Assembly (NCBI GenBank): GCA_963756525.1
Contig: CAVWNR010000006.1
Coordinates: forward strand, 62,001-126,000
Direction: 5' to 3'
Length of the DNA stretch: 64,000 nt
DNA from: CAVWNR01 sp963756525
Lineage (GTDB): Bacteria > Actinomycetota > Actinomycetes > Mycobacteriales > Jatrophihabitantaceae
A program made the translations under genes and the position numbers. Positions 17,605 to 25,809 of the stretch are shown piece by piece (the stretch's first letter is position 1; each line of letters begins with the position of its first letter). The notes under the pieces were generated by a model. It was not told the DNA's origin and made no database searches. It was given only the letters and a program-made list of their open reading frames with translations.

Positions 17605-17850
17605 TTATGACCCCTGGCCGCCGTCCAGCAGCGTGCGGCGCCGCTGATACTCCTCGGCGTCCAGCTCGCCGCGGGCGAATCGTTCATCGAGCACCCGCCG
17701 CGCCGCACCATCCGCCGTGGGATGCCGGGTCGCGCCGACGATCAGGTATGCGATCACCACCAGCGCGGCGATCAGCAGGACGCTCGGCAGCGCTATGACT
17801 AGCCAACCGGCCGCACTCATGTGCCCACCGGTGCCGCACCAGCCCATCAT
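17605..17850 (-). CDS. small single-TM SHOCT-domain protein
   Basis: The 81-aa protein has a helix (SAAGWLVIALPSVLLIAALVVIAYLIV) followed by the SHOCT-type motif RRVLDERFARGELDAEEYQRR, a short oligomerisation domain common in small membrane proteins. ATG-ATG at 17850 is the start because AAGGAG sits 7 nt upstream, whereas the longer frame lacks one. It is divergent from the stress-protein genes, with paired DosR-like boxes 173 bp upstream. Function is unknown. Confidence 0.75.
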   Translation of the reverse strand: MMGWCGTGGHMSAAGWLVIALPSVLLIAALVVIAYLIVGATRHPTADGAARRVLDERFARGELDAEEYQRRRTLLDGGQGS

Positions 17851-18022
17851 CGCCGGCTCCTTCGCTCGCGCCTGCACCATCGAGGCTTCTCCGCGGACAT
17901 CGGCCGCGACACGCCTCAGTGAGCGAATCGGACAACCGTCACTGGGCAACGGGCGTGGTGGACCACGAACATGCTCACACTGCCGAGCAGCATGCACTCG
18001 ATCGCGTTGGGCTCTGCCGGCA

Positions 18023-18058
18023 GGGGCGCATGTCCCGAACGCTTGGGACCAACGGCCC
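18023..18058 (+). promoter_or_regulatory. paired DosR-like operator boxes upstream of the stress-protein operon
   Basis: GGGGCGCATGTCCC (18023-18036, one mismatch) and GGGACCAACGGCCC (18045-18058, full match) are exactly 22 bp apart. They lie 58 bp upstream of the small ORF at 18116 and 149 bp upstream of the first usp gene. The arrangement mirrors mycobacterial DosR promoters with twin boxes. Confidence 0.7.
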
Positions 18059-18115
18059 TGGGTTTGCCGGCGCCCGGCGGGTGACGATCGAGTCGAGGCG
18101 ACCGAGGAGGACGTG

Positions 18116-18214
18116 ATGGAGCACACCGGCGAATGGACGGCACGCCTGCACCTGTTCGAAGGCGACCTCGAATCCCTGCATGAGCATCCGGCAGGAGGCG
18201 GCATCCATGCCTGA
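18116..18214 (+). CDS. small ORF (32 aa) translationally coupled to a universal stress protein gene
   Basis: ATG 18116 follows a strong GAGGAGG site, and the frame ends at TGA 18212-18214, overlapping the usp start (ATG 18207) by 8 nt. The product, beginning MEHTGEWTARLHLFEGDLES, is acidic with several His and faintly recalls the N-terminal strand of DUF1876/Rv1738-type DosR-regulon proteins; that resemblance is weak. It could be a real microprotein or a coupling leader that brings ribosomes to usp. Confidence 0.4.
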   Translation: MEHTGEWTARLHLFEGDLESLHEHPAGGGIHA

Positions 18215-19085
18215 CCTGCGTCCCGTCGTCGTCGGAGTCGACGACAAGCCCGGCACTGACCTCGCCCTGGAGTGGGCGGTCACCGACGCGGCGTCGCGGA
18301 ACATCCCGTTGCGGGTCGTGACGGCGTTCCAGTGGGTCCTGCAGTATCGGTGGAGCGCGGTGTACGCCGACGTGCGCGACCCGGATGCCGCGCAGATGCG
18401 CCACGCCGCCGACCAGCTCGTCGCACGCACGGTGGCCCGGGCGCGGCAGCTTGCATCGAATCTGACCGTCGACGGCGAAGCGGTCGAGGGGGCGCCGGTC
18501 GGCGTTCTGCTCGACGAGTCCCAGCGCGCCGTCGAAGTGGTGCTCGGCTCCCGCCACCTGAAGACACTGGGCTCGGCGGTGCTCGGCTCGGTCGGCGGCG
18601 GTGTGGCCGCTCGCGGCGAATGCCCGGTCGTCATCGTCCGCGGCCCGGCCGGCAACCCGGCTGAGGACGCCGGCGTGGTCGTCGGGGTGGACGGTCGCGA
18701 TTCCGGCGAATCGCAACTGGCCTACGCCTTCGAGCAGGCCAACCGCTACCACGTGCCGCTGCGCGCCGTGCTGTTCTGGCGACCCGACCCGCTGGCCTCG
18801 ATGCAGTGGCGCTCCGAAGCGCCGCCACCCGAGCGGGCCGAGCTATGGCTCGCCGAAGCGATCGCCGGGTGGGAGGAGAAGTATCCCGACGTGGCGGTAC
18901 ACCAGGCCGTGCTGCGGGAACATCCGGTGGCCGGGCTGGTCGATTCGTCCGCCGGCGCGCACCTGCTCGTCGTCGGCACCCGCAGCCACCACGCGCTCAG
19001 CGGGACCCTGCTCGGTTCGGTCAGCCAAGGCGTGCTGCATCACGCCACCTGCCCCGTCGCGGTGATACCCACCCACCACGGCTGA
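18207..19085 (+). CDS. tandem-domain universal stress protein
   Basis: The 292-aa cytoplasmic protein has two USP domains (about residues 5-145 and 150-290). Each has the start strand PVVVGVDDKPG or AGVVVGVDGRDSG, and the nucleotide-loop region near its end (VVLGSRHLKTLGSAVLGSVG; VVGTRSHHALSGTLLGSVS followed by CPVAVIP). The second domain best fits the ATP-binding G-x2-G-x9-G(S/T) pattern. ATG 18207 is preferred over ATG 18180 because GGAGG precedes it and residues align with family starts. Twin DosR-like boxes upstream fit its membership in a hypoxia/dormancy regulon. Confidence 0.9.
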   Translation: MPDLRPVVVGVDDKPGTDLALEWAVTDAASRNIPLRVVTAFQWVLQYRWSAVYADVRDPDAAQMRHAADQLVARTVARARQLASNLTVDGEAVEGAPVGVLLDESQRAVEVVLGSRHLKTLGSAVLGSVGGGVAARGECPVVIVRGPAGNPAEDAGVVVGVDGRDSGESQLAYAFEQANRYHVPLRAVLFWRPDPLASMQWRSEAPPPERAELWLAEAIAGWEEKYPDVAVHQAVLREHPVAGLVDSSAGAHLLVVGTRSHHALSGTLLGSVSQGVLHHATCPVAVIPTHHG

Positions 19086-19143
19086 TCCGTCTGCGTCATC
19101 GCCGGGTGTTCGGCACGGATGCTCGGCGCCGAGGAGGCACGCC

Positions 19144-20019
19144 TTGCCCAGCCAACGCATCGTCGTCGGTGTCGACGGCTCGCCGGGAGCCCGTTCCGCC
19201 TTGCTCTGGGCCGCCGACGAAGCCAGCCTGCGTCGCTGTGGGCTGCTCGTCGCGCACGCCCCGGACGACACCGACGCCGCCGGCCTTGCGCGGGCCGGAG
19301 AACCCGGCATCCGTTCCCTCGATCAGGCCGCCGAGCAACTGCTGCGCACCCACGTCGCGCTCGGCTCGGCCCGCCAGCCAGCGGTGCCCGTGACGATGCT
19401 GCTCAGCCATGCGAACGCCGCCGACGCGCTGATCGACCAGAGCCACGATGCTCAACTGCTCGTCGTCGGCACCCGCGGCTGCGGCGGCATCACCATGAGC
19501 ATGCTCGGCTCGGTGAGCCACCGTGTCGCAGCCCACGCATACTGCCCGGTGGCGGTCGTACCCGAACAACCAGCCGTGCCCACCGCGGACGGCGGCACGC
19601 CGCGCGTCGTCGTCGGCGCGTCTGATACGCGGGCCGGTCGGATGGCTCTCGACTTCGCCCTCGGCGAGGCGCATTGCCGTAGCGCCGTGCTGCAGGCGGT
19701 CCACGCGCACGCCGAGCCGGACGCGGAACGCTTCCTCGAGCACCATCTGGCACAGCTGTGTGCGCGATACCCGACCGTCACCGTCGAGAAGACGTCGATC
19801 AACGGCGAACCAGCCGAGGCCTTACTCCGGGAAGCCCAGCACGCCCAACTCGTCGTCGTCGGCTGCCAGCACAGTAACGACCGGTGGAGCACCCGGCTCG
19901 GGCCCGTTCCCGTCGCCATCCTGCACAGCACCTCCTGCCCGGTGATTGTCGTCGGCGCCGCCCACCACGAGCCGGCATCGCGCGCCGACGCCGGTGCAGC
20001 CGCCGACTCACTCAGCTAA
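19144..20019 (+). CDS. tandem-domain universal stress protein
   Basis: The 291-aa protein has two USP domains: RIVVGVDGSPGARSALLWA to VGTRGCGGITMSMLGSVSHR-CPVAVVP, then RVVVGASDTRAGRMALDFA to VVVGCQHSNDRWSTRLGPV-CPVIVVG. The first domain keeps the ATP-loop glycines; the second is degenerate (GCQHSNDRW). TTG 19144 is the start, preceded by GAGGAGG. It lies 58 bp after the first usp gene without a separate operator, so the two probably form one transcript. Confidence 0.88.
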   Translation: MPSQRIVVGVDGSPGARSALLWAADEASLRRCGLLVAHAPDDTDAAGLARAGEPGIRSLDQAAEQLLRTHVALGSARQPAVPVTMLLSHANAADALIDQSHDAQLLVVGTRGCGGITMSMLGSVSHRVAAHAYCPVAVVPEQPAVPTADGGTPRVVVGASDTRAGRMALDFALGEAHCRSAVLQAVHAHAEPDAERFLEHHLAQLCARYPTVTVEKTSINGEPAEALLREAQHAQLVVVGCQHSNDRWSTRLGPVPVAILHSTSCPVIVVGAAHHEPASRADAGAAADSLS

Positions 20020-20308
20020 CGGCACGGCCACCGCGGCGTCTCGACGTTGCGCCCCCCGCCAAGTGGCCAGGTGTGCACGGGCTCTCCGCTGGCGGCGTGG
20101 CGCAGGTAGCGCTCGAGCCGCGCGCGGAATCGGGCGTAGTCCGCCTCGTCGAAGGCGACGCGATCGATGCGTTGACCACCAGCGCCACGCGCCCGAGACG
20201 CCGTTGCTCGAGCAGCGCGAAGCACTCCGTCCGATCCAGCTCCTGCCAGCGGTCCTCCGGGACCTTCGACCCTGCCGGTGGGCTCGGCCGTGGCGCAGGC
20301 TGAAGCAT
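20012..20308 (-). pseudogene. relic of a pyridoxamine-5'-phosphate-oxidase-like (PPOX) flavoprotein gene
   Basis: From ATG 20308 on the minus strand the frame gives VPEDRWQELDRTECFALL and EQRRLGRVALVVNASIA, the N-terminal helix and strand of the PPOX split-barrel family common in DosR-type regulons. The next residues lose resemblance, and another frame contains an unrelated-looking tail (RVAFDEADYARFRARLERYL). It is too short for a PPOX domain (~130 aa), so I read it as a remnant with internal loss or frameshift. The DosR-like box at 20259 falls within it. Confidence 0.4.
20259..20272 (+). promoter_or_regulatory. DosR-like operator box upstream of the second nitroreductase
   Basis: GGGACCTTCGACCC matches the 14-mer with one mismatch and lies 72 bp upstream of the preferred GTG start at 20344. 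No clear phased partner is visible. Confidence 0.5.
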
Positions 20309-20343
20309 GCAAACCCGATGCGAGCAGTGAAGGATCGACCTCG

Positions 20344-21330
20344 GTGCAGGCTCTGATCGCGACCCAAGCGCTGCGCCGGGCCGCCGCGCAGGCCGGCCAA
20401 GCGCCGTCGATCCACAACACCCAGCCGTGGCGATTCGTCGTCACCGGATCCGCGCTGGAGGTCCGCGCCGATCGCACCCGGCAGCTGCGGGTGCTCGACC
20501 CGCTCGGCCGACAGCTGTTGGTCAGCTGCGGGTGCGCGCTGTTCAACGCCCGGGTTTCGCTCGCCGCGGCGGGCTACGACGCTGCGGTGGCGCGGTTTCC
20601 CGACCCGTATGAACCCGACTTGCTGGCGCGGGTGTCGCTGCGGGACTCCGCTGGGCGGCCGGAGATCGGCGAACTCGACTGGGCGATAGCGCAGCGGCAG
20701 ACCAACCGGCGGGCGTTCCTGGACGAAAGGGTGCCCGCCGAGGTAGTCGACACGCTGACAGCGGCTGCCGCCGCCGAGGAGGCGGAGCTGGCGCCCGTCA
20801 CGAGCATCCGGCATCGGCTGGCGGTCGGGCGGCTGAGCCAGCAGGCCGATCGGATCGAGAACGCCGACCCGGCTTACCGAGCCGAGCTACGGGCCTGGAC
20901 CACCGACGACCCGCGCCGCACCGACGGCGTGCCTTCGCTGGCGGTGCCGCACGTGGACGCCGGATCCGGCGACGAGGTGCCGATCCGCGACTTCGACACC
21001 CGCGGGACCGGCGCGTTGCCCACCCAGACCCGCTCGACCATGAGCCAATGCCTGCTGCTACTCGGCACCACGATCAACGACCGGCTGGCGTGGCTGCGCG
21101 CCGGCGAAGCCCTGGAGCGGGTGCTGTTGGAGATCACGCGGCACGGCTACTCGGCCAGCCCACTGACCCAGATGATCGAGGTGGCCCAGACCAACGAACT
21201 GCTGCGCGCGGAGCTGCCGCTGGCGATGTACCCGCACGTCTTGCTGCGCGTCGGGCATGCGCAGCGCACGCCGCAGGTACGCCGCCGACGGCTGGTCGAT
21301 GTCCTCACCGACCTCACCGACGTTGACTGA
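20344..21330 (+). CDS. Acg-family FMN-binding nitroreductase
   Basis: The 328-aa paralogue of the 16262-17308 protein has APSIHNTQPWRFVV near residue 20, DPLGRQLLVSCGCALFNARV, and a C-terminal YPHVLLRVGHA. GTG 20344 is chosen because GAAGGA precedes it at proper spacing and because an earlier GTG (20278) would leave almost no room between the start and the operator box. Homologues (Rv2032 acg, Rv3127, Rv3131) are among the most strongly DosR-induced genes in mycobacteria; their biochemical role is still debated. Confidence 0.87.
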   Translation: MQALIATQALRRAAAQAGQAPSIHNTQPWRFVVTGSALEVRADRTRQLRVLDPLGRQLLVSCGCALFNARVSLAAAGYDAAVARFPDPYEPDLLARVSLRDSAGRPEIGELDWAIAQRQTNRRAFLDERVPAEVVDTLTAAAAAEEAELAPVTSIRHRLAVGRLSQQADRIENADPAYRAELRAWTTDDPRRTDGVPSLAVPHVDAGSGDEVPIRDFDTRGTGALPTQTRSTMSQCLLLLGTTINDRLAWLRAGEALERVLLEITRHGYSASPLTQMIEVAQTNELLRAELPLAMYPHVLLRVGHAQRTPQVRRRRLVDVLTDLTDVD

Positions 21331-21582
21331 TCCCGGCACGCCGGTGGCGTGATTCCGCGCCCGTGGGCGGCCACATCACGGGACCACGGCTGCGCCTGCT
21401 CGTGCGCGCCGGGCACGCGCGGTGCCGCGCTGGGCGCAGCGACGTCGTGTCTATCCAGCAGTAACACGGGGTAGGTTGAGCAAAACGGCTGAGGGTAGCC
21501 GCCCGCCGCCTGGCAGTGCCCCGCCAGCCGAATACGACGTCGGGGGACACGCTCGGGCAAGCAACCAGCGGAGGTCTCCTCC

Positions 21583-21996
21583 ATGGTGCCGCCGTTTCCT
21601 CCGCGCGGCTCTGCCCCACGGCCAGCTCAGTTCCGGGTCCGGGTCCTCGCCGAAGACGCCACCCACTGCCGGCTGGCCTTGGCCGGTCAGCTTGATCGGG
21701 CCAACGCCGAACTGCTGTGCGCCATCCTCGCGACCCGACTCGACGCGGGATGCCGAATCCTGCGCATCGACGTATCCCAGCTGAGCTTCTGCGACCGCGC
21801 GGCGGCCGACGCGCTGCTCGAGATTCACGAACAGACGCTGGCTCGTCGCGGCACACTCGTCTTCGCCGGCGCCGGTGACCCGTTCCTCACCGCGCTGGCC
21901 GCTGCCGGTCTCGACGACGTGCTGTTCACCGTCACCGTCGCTGACCTAGGCGCGGACGGGCCGGGCGCGGGCTCACCGCCACAGCCGACGAGTTAA
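21583..21996 (+). CDS. STAS-domain protein lacking the usual phosphorylated serine
   Basis: The 137-aa protein has a single STAS domain (residues ~20-120), as in anti-anti-sigma factors: RVRVLAEDATHCRLALAGQLD, then RILRIDVSQLSFCDRAAADAL. In SpoIIAA-like proteins this segment reads D-S-S-G with a phosphorylatable Ser; here it is D-R-A-A, so switch control by a partner kinase looks lost. GGAGG precedes ATG 21583. No cognate anti-sigma factor or sigma-B-type gene is nearby. It may be a constitutive antagonist or a ligand-binding STAS protein. Confidence 0.75.
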   Translation: MVPPFPPRGSAPRPAQFRVRVLAEDATHCRLALAGQLDRANAELLCAILATRLDAGCRILRIDVSQLSFCDRAAADALLEIHEQTLARRGTLVFAGAGDPFLTALAAAGLDDVLFTVTVADLGADGPGAGSPPQPTS

Positions 21997-22122
21997 TGAT
22001 CAGTGGTGGGCACGACACAATGCTCCGGTTTGATTCGCGGGCATGTTGGGGGACATTCCGATTACAGGCGGCCGCGCGGCAAGACGCGGAACCCGCCCGA
22101 CAAGACCGAGGTTGGCATCACA

Positions 22123-22401
22123 ATGGCGCTCACAGACCACGAACGTCAGATCCTGAACGAACTGGAGGCCGGCCTCCGACACGTGTCGGACCGACCGCGC
22201 TGGAGTCACGTCGTCGCCGGCACCGCAGCGCACCGGCGACTGGCCATCCCTATCGCGGTCATTTTGGCTGGGCTCATAGTGCTGCTCGTTCTGTACCCCA
22301 GCGCACTGACGGCCCTGCCGACCGCTGCGGCCGGCATCGCCGCCTACTTGACAGCCGCCGTCATCGCGCGAGACATCCGCAATCGGGCTGCCGGCGACTA
22401 G
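22123..22401 (+). CDS. small two-TM protein with DUF3040-like N-terminus
   Basis: The 92-aa protein starts MALTDHERQILNELEAGL, matching the short helical opening of DUF3040 proteins, then two hydrophobic helices (LAIPIAVILAGLIVLLVLYP and LPTAAAGIAAYLTAAVIA) and a basic tail. ATG 22123 follows a GAGG element. A related N-terminus opens the protein at 24181. DUF3040 members are common, uncharacterised actinobacterial membrane proteins. Confidence 0.7.
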   Translation: MALTDHERQILNELEAGLRHVSDRPRWSHVVAGTAAHRRLAIPIAVILAGLIVLLVLYPSALTALPTAAAGIAAYLTAAVIARDIRNRAAGD

Positions 22402-22539
22402 ATCATCGGCCGCGTTCTCCGTGAGCCCTCCGCGACCCCGCGCCGAAATCACCGGCGACGTGTAGGACTCCGGCGATCCGGGCAGAGCTGCTGTGCCGCC
22501 GCGGCTAGCTCTGACACCCGAGCGGCCTTGACATCGGCG

Positions 22540-22561
22540 AAGCCGCTTCGTGAGGCGGCTT
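22540..22561 (+). terminator. possible terminator after the DUF3040-like gene
   Basis: A 7-bp stem (aagccgc/gcggctt) with 8-nt loop is followed by tgttgtg. It is 139 bp downstream of the stop at 22401 and 64 bp before the sugar-porter start. Weak evidence. Confidence 0.35.
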
Positions 22562-22624
22562 GTTGTGCGTCGACAGTGACGTTCGTCGTGCCGGTGACGG
22601 CGACCGATGTTGGGATGGTGAAGC

Positions 22625-24019
22625 GTGCCAGGATTCGCCGTAGAGCTGCTCCGCGGCGGGAACAGGTTCGTGGTGCGGATTTCGGTGATCGCCGCGATCG
22701 GCGGGTTCCTGTTCGGTTACGACACCGGCGTGATCTCCGGGGCGCTGCTATTTATCACACCGGATCTGCACGCCAGCAAGTTCGCGCAGCAGTGGGTGGT
22801 CGGGTCGCTGCTGATCGGCGCGGTCCTCGGCGCCGTGTGCTCCGGGTATGCGGCGGATCGGTTCAGCCGCAAGTGGACCAAGTTCGTCTCCGGCTGCGTC
22901 TACGTCGCCGCTGCCCTGGCCTCGGCGCTGGCCCAGGGCGTCGTCTGGCTGATCGCCGCCCGGTTCGTGCTCGGGCTCGCGGTGGGTACCGCCTCTTTCG
23001 TCGCGCCGATGTACATCGCGGAGAACACCCCGCCACGCATCCGGGGAGGCACCGTCTCGTTCAACCAGCTGATGATCACTAGTGGGATCCTGATCGCCTA
23101 CATCATCAACTACCTGTTCGCCGGGGTTTCGGACAATTGGCGGTGGATGCTTGGACTGGGTGCGCTGCCCGGCCTGGCCCTCGCGGTCGGGATGCTGTTC
23201 GTCCCGCACACGCCGCGCTGGCTGATGCAGGCCGGGCGGGAAAAGCAGGCCCGCGAGGTGCTCGACCGAAGCCGCACCGACGAGGAGGCCGACGAGGAAA
23301 TTGCGGAGATCAAAGATGTCGTCGAGCAGCACCGCAGCACGTCACTGCGCCGCTTGGCCAGCCGTCGGCTGCGGCCGCTGATGATCGTTGGGTTGGCGTT
23401 GGCGATCTTCCAGCAGCTCATCGGCGTCAACACCGTCATCTATTACTCGGCCACCATCCTCAAGTACACCGGCATCAGCACCACGAAGTCGATCGGTGAG
23501 GCGCTGTTCGTCGGGATCACCAACGTCGTGTTCACCGTGGTCGCGATCCTGTTGCTCGATCGGGTGGGCCGGCGGGTGTTGCTCCTGGCCGGCACCGTCG
23601 GTGCGACCGCAGCGTTGGGGTTGCTCGGTGCCTACTTCGAGTCCAGCACGCTGCAGCACTCCGCCGGCTGGGTCGGGCTGGTCGCGTTGATCGTATTTAT
23701 CGCATCCTTCGCCGTTGGCCTCGGTCCGGTGTTCTGGCTGATGATCTCCGAGATCTTCCCGCTCGGCATCCGCAGCAAGGCGATGAGCGTCTGCACCGTG
23801 GCGAACTGGGTATTCAACTTCCTGGTCTCCTATTTCTTCCTCTCCCTGGTTTCCGGGATCGGCAAGCCCGGCACATTCTGGCTCTACGCCGGCTTCGGCG
23901 TGCTGGCCGTGGTGGTCTTCGCGGCCCGCGTCCCGGAGACCCGCAACCGCAGCCTGGAACAGATCGAACAACAGCTCAGCCCGGGCCACCGCGACAACGC
24001 CGCGGCCGAGGCCGCCTGA
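22625..24019 (+). CDS. MFS sugar porter (SP family, proton symporter type)
   Basis: The 464-aa protein has twelve predicted helices and the sugar-porter signatures: FGYDTGVISGALLFI in helix 1, ADRFSRKW after helix 2, a PHTPRWL loop motif after helix 6, FQQLIGVNTVIYYS in helix 7, DRVGRR after helix 8, and PETRNRSLEQIE at the C-terminus. These define glucose/xylose/arabinose-type permeases such as XylE, AraE and GlcP. The substrate cannot be assigned. Start is GTG 22625 with only a weak upstream GGGA. It stands alone within the stress island and could feed the phosphoketolase route. Confidence 0.9.
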   Translation: MPGFAVELLRGGNRFVVRISVIAAIGGFLFGYDTGVISGALLFITPDLHASKFAQQWVVGSLLIGAVLGAVCSGYAADRFSRKWTKFVSGCVYVAAALASALAQGVVWLIAARFVLGLAVGTASFVAPMYIAENTPPRIRGGTVSFNQLMITSGILIAYIINYLFAGVSDNWRWMLGLGALPGLALAVGMLFVPHTPRWLMQAGREKQAREVLDRSRTDEEADEEIAEIKDVVEQHRSTSLRRLASRRLRPLMIVGLALAIFQQLIGVNTVIYYSATILKYTGISTTKSIGEALFVGITNVVFTVVAILLLDRVGRRVLLLAGTVGATAALGLLGAYFESSTLQHSAGWVGLVALIVFIASFAVGLGPVFWLMISEIFPLGIRSKAMSVCTVANWVFNFLVSYFFLSLVSGIGKPGTFWLYAGFGVLAVVVFAARVPETRNRSLEQIEQQLSPGHRDNAAAEAA

Positions 24020-24180
24020 CCAACCCACTGCCGCCCGCCCACAGCAGAATGCGTCGACCTCTGGTCCGGTGGTGCGTTTGACGACGCGACCGCGGCGGGA
24101 ATGCCTTTCTTAACGGGGCTGGACCCGGCAGATAGCGTCGGCTGATCCGCCCCGGTAAGCGGATGCAGAGGCAGACGATC

Positions 24181-24690
24181 ATGTCCCTTACCGAGTACGA
24201 GCAACGGGTCCTCGCTGAGATCCAAGCCGGCCTACCGTCACGTCGCAGAAATGAGTCGCGGCTTCCGGCGACCGACCGGCTGCCCGACGGCAAGCTGCGC
24301 GTCGGCGACGAGGACCGTTCGCGGGCGGTGCAACGGCTCTGCGCCGGCTGCGCCGCTGGGCAGTTGACGCTTGACGAGTTCGATCAGCGGGTGGCGGCCG
24401 CATGGCGGGCGGTCACCCGCGGCGATCTCGATTGGACCACCGTCGACCTGCCGGCCGGCCCCGGCCGTCTGGAGTCCGCGACAACCGCCACCTACCATCC
24501 AGGCGTTGATGATGTCGAACATCCGGTCCGGGTCACGGCCGGCGTGCTCACCGTGCTCGTCGTCTGGGGCTTGCTGAGCCTGGGCGCGTCGGCGTCTGCC
24601 TCGGCGCTCTCCCTGCTGACTCTCGCCATCCTCCCGGTGATCGTCATGCTGGCGGCGCTGGAGCGCAGCACCGAACCTCTATCGTCATGA
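24181..24690 (+). CDS. DUF1707/SHOCT-like membrane protein
   Basis: The 169-aa protein begins with the DUF3040-like opening MSLTEYEQRVLAEIQAGL, then a DUF1707 domain (LRVGDEDRSRAVQRLCAGCA and LTLDEFDQRVAAAWRAVTRGDLDW), and ends with two hydrophobic helices near residues 117-162. DUF1707 is a short helical domain at the N-terminus of many actinobacterial membrane proteins. ATG 24181 is chosen over 24163 on GAGG spacing. Function is unknown. Confidence 0.75.
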   Translation: MSLTEYEQRVLAEIQAGLPSRRRNESRLPATDRLPDGKLRVGDEDRSRAVQRLCAGCAAGQLTLDEFDQRVAAAWRAVTRGDLDWTTVDLPAGPGRLESATTATYHPGVDDVEHPVRVTAGVLTVLVVWGLLSLGASASASALSLLTLAILPVIVMLAALERSTEPLSS

Positions 24691-24730
24691 TTGTCACTTC
24701 GCGCGCGCACCGACGCACCGACCCGGGCGG

Positions 24731-24946
24731 ATGACCGTGCCTGTCCCAACCGGCCAGGCTGTGGCAGTGACGATCGCACTCGGCCGGCTCACCCGGCTCG
24801 GCACAGATCACCGTGGCAGACAGCTGAGTCTGGTGATGGTCTTCGCTGCGCTGGTTGCGCTGCTCACCCCCGACGTGCTCGCCTACCGCCGGCTCTGCGC
24901 GCTGACCCGGCAGTTGGCCGACCGGGACGCCGAGGAAGAGGTATAG
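24731..24946 (+). CDS. small membrane protein, hypothetical
   Basis: The 71-aa ORF has about three quarters G/C at third codon positions, one hydrophobic stretch (LVMVFAALVALLTPDVLAY) and a charged tail ending DAEEEV. It starts 40 bp after the DUF1707 gene, on the same strand, with a weak GGGCGG before ATG 24731. I recognise no family. A short hydrophobic ORF of this kind could also occur by chance. Confidence 0.45.
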   Translation: MTVPVPTGQAVAVTIALGRLTRLGTDHRGRQLSLVMVFAALVALLTPDVLAYRRLCALTRQLADRDAEEEV

Positions 24947-25055
24947 GCCGCTGGACGCGCTCGTGATGCGCGACTTGTGCACGGTTTGCGGGGCGGCGAG
25001 AATGCTTAAGCCTCGTCGCCGACCGGCGCGGGGCCGGCGCAAGGGAGGGGTCGGC

Positions 25056-25805
25056 ATGACTTCCTGGAACTCTGACGACACGCCGGACCCGTACCCACGA
25101 CAGCAGCCGCCGTACGGGCAAGGCGAACAGCCGCCGCCGTACGGGCAAGGCCAACAGCCGCCGTACGGGCAAGGCCAACAACCCTACGGACCCGGCGGCC
25201 AACCCCCGTACGGTCAGCAACCACCGCCACCCGGCTACGGACAATATCCGCAGGCGCCACCGCCGCCCTACTCGCCGCCGCCTTCGTACGGCCAGTATCC
25301 GCCCTCGGGCGGCTACGCGGGCGGTCCGATGCCGCCGCCCGGCCCGTACGGCGCCCCGTACGGTCCGCTGAGCGGCCTGCCCGGACTACCAGCAGGCATG
25401 GGTCAGCGACTCGGCGGGCTCATCATCGACTGGTTGATCGTCGGCATCCCGTCCGCGCTTATCGGTCTGGCGTTCGGCGCCTACAACCAGTCCACCACGA
25501 ACAACTACCAGTACGGCTCGACGTGGGGCGTCGACCTCATCGGGTTGGTGATCGGCATGCTCTACTCGGCCTATTTCGTGGGCCTGCGAACGCAGACGCT
25601 CGGGCATCGCGCGGTCGGCATCCGGGTGGTACATCCGAGCACCGGCGGGCCGATCGGCGCCGGTCGCGGGGCCCTGCGCTGGCTGGTGATGGCGGTGACC
25701 GGAGCGATCTGCACGCTGGGCTACTGGTCGCCGTTCTTCGACGGCCCGCGCCGACGGGGATGGCACGACAAGGCGAGCAACTCGATAGCGATCAGGGCGC
25801 GTTAG
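25056..25805 (+). CDS. RDD-family membrane protein with Pro/Gly/Tyr/Gln-rich N-terminal domain
   Basis: The 249-aa protein has a ~110-residue low-complexity cytoplasmic region built of PPYGQG-type repeats, then an RDD domain with three helices (LGGLIIDWLIVGIPSALIGLAF; VDLIGLVIGMLYSAYFVGL; ALRWLVMAVTGAICTLGYW). It keeps the typical TLGHRAVGIRVV motif and a GWHDKASNSIAI ending. ATG 25056 follows AGGGAGG; the longer frame to 24963 lacks family resemblance. RDD proteins are proposed transporters or ion exchangers. The Tyr/Pro repeat tails often mediate clustering or protein contacts. Confidence 0.85.
   Translation: MTSWNSDDTPDPYPRQQPPYGQGEQPPPYGQGQQPPYGQGQQPYGPGGQPPYGQQPPPPGYGQYPQAPPPPYSPPPSYGQYPPSGGYAGGPMPPPGPYGAPYGPLSGLPGLPAGMGQRLGGLIIDWLIVGIPSALIGLAFGAYNQSTTNNYQYGSTWGVDLIGLVIGMLYSAYFVGLRTQTLGHRAVGIRVVHPSTGGPIGAGRGALRWLVMAVTGAICTLGYWSPFFDGPRRRGWHDKASNSIAIRAR
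25107..25175 (+). repeat. three 18-bp coding repeats in the RDD protein
   Basis: ccgccgtacgggcaaggc occurs at 25107-25124, 25134-25151 and 25158-25175. It encodes the PPYGQG units and is a likely site of copy-number change. Confidence 0.8.
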
Positions 25806-25809
25806 CGAG

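Noticed and set aside
21378..21395. cgggaccacggctgcg considered as a DosR-like box before the STAS gene
   Set aside because: Only the left half-site matches; the right half has two mismatches and it has no phased partner.
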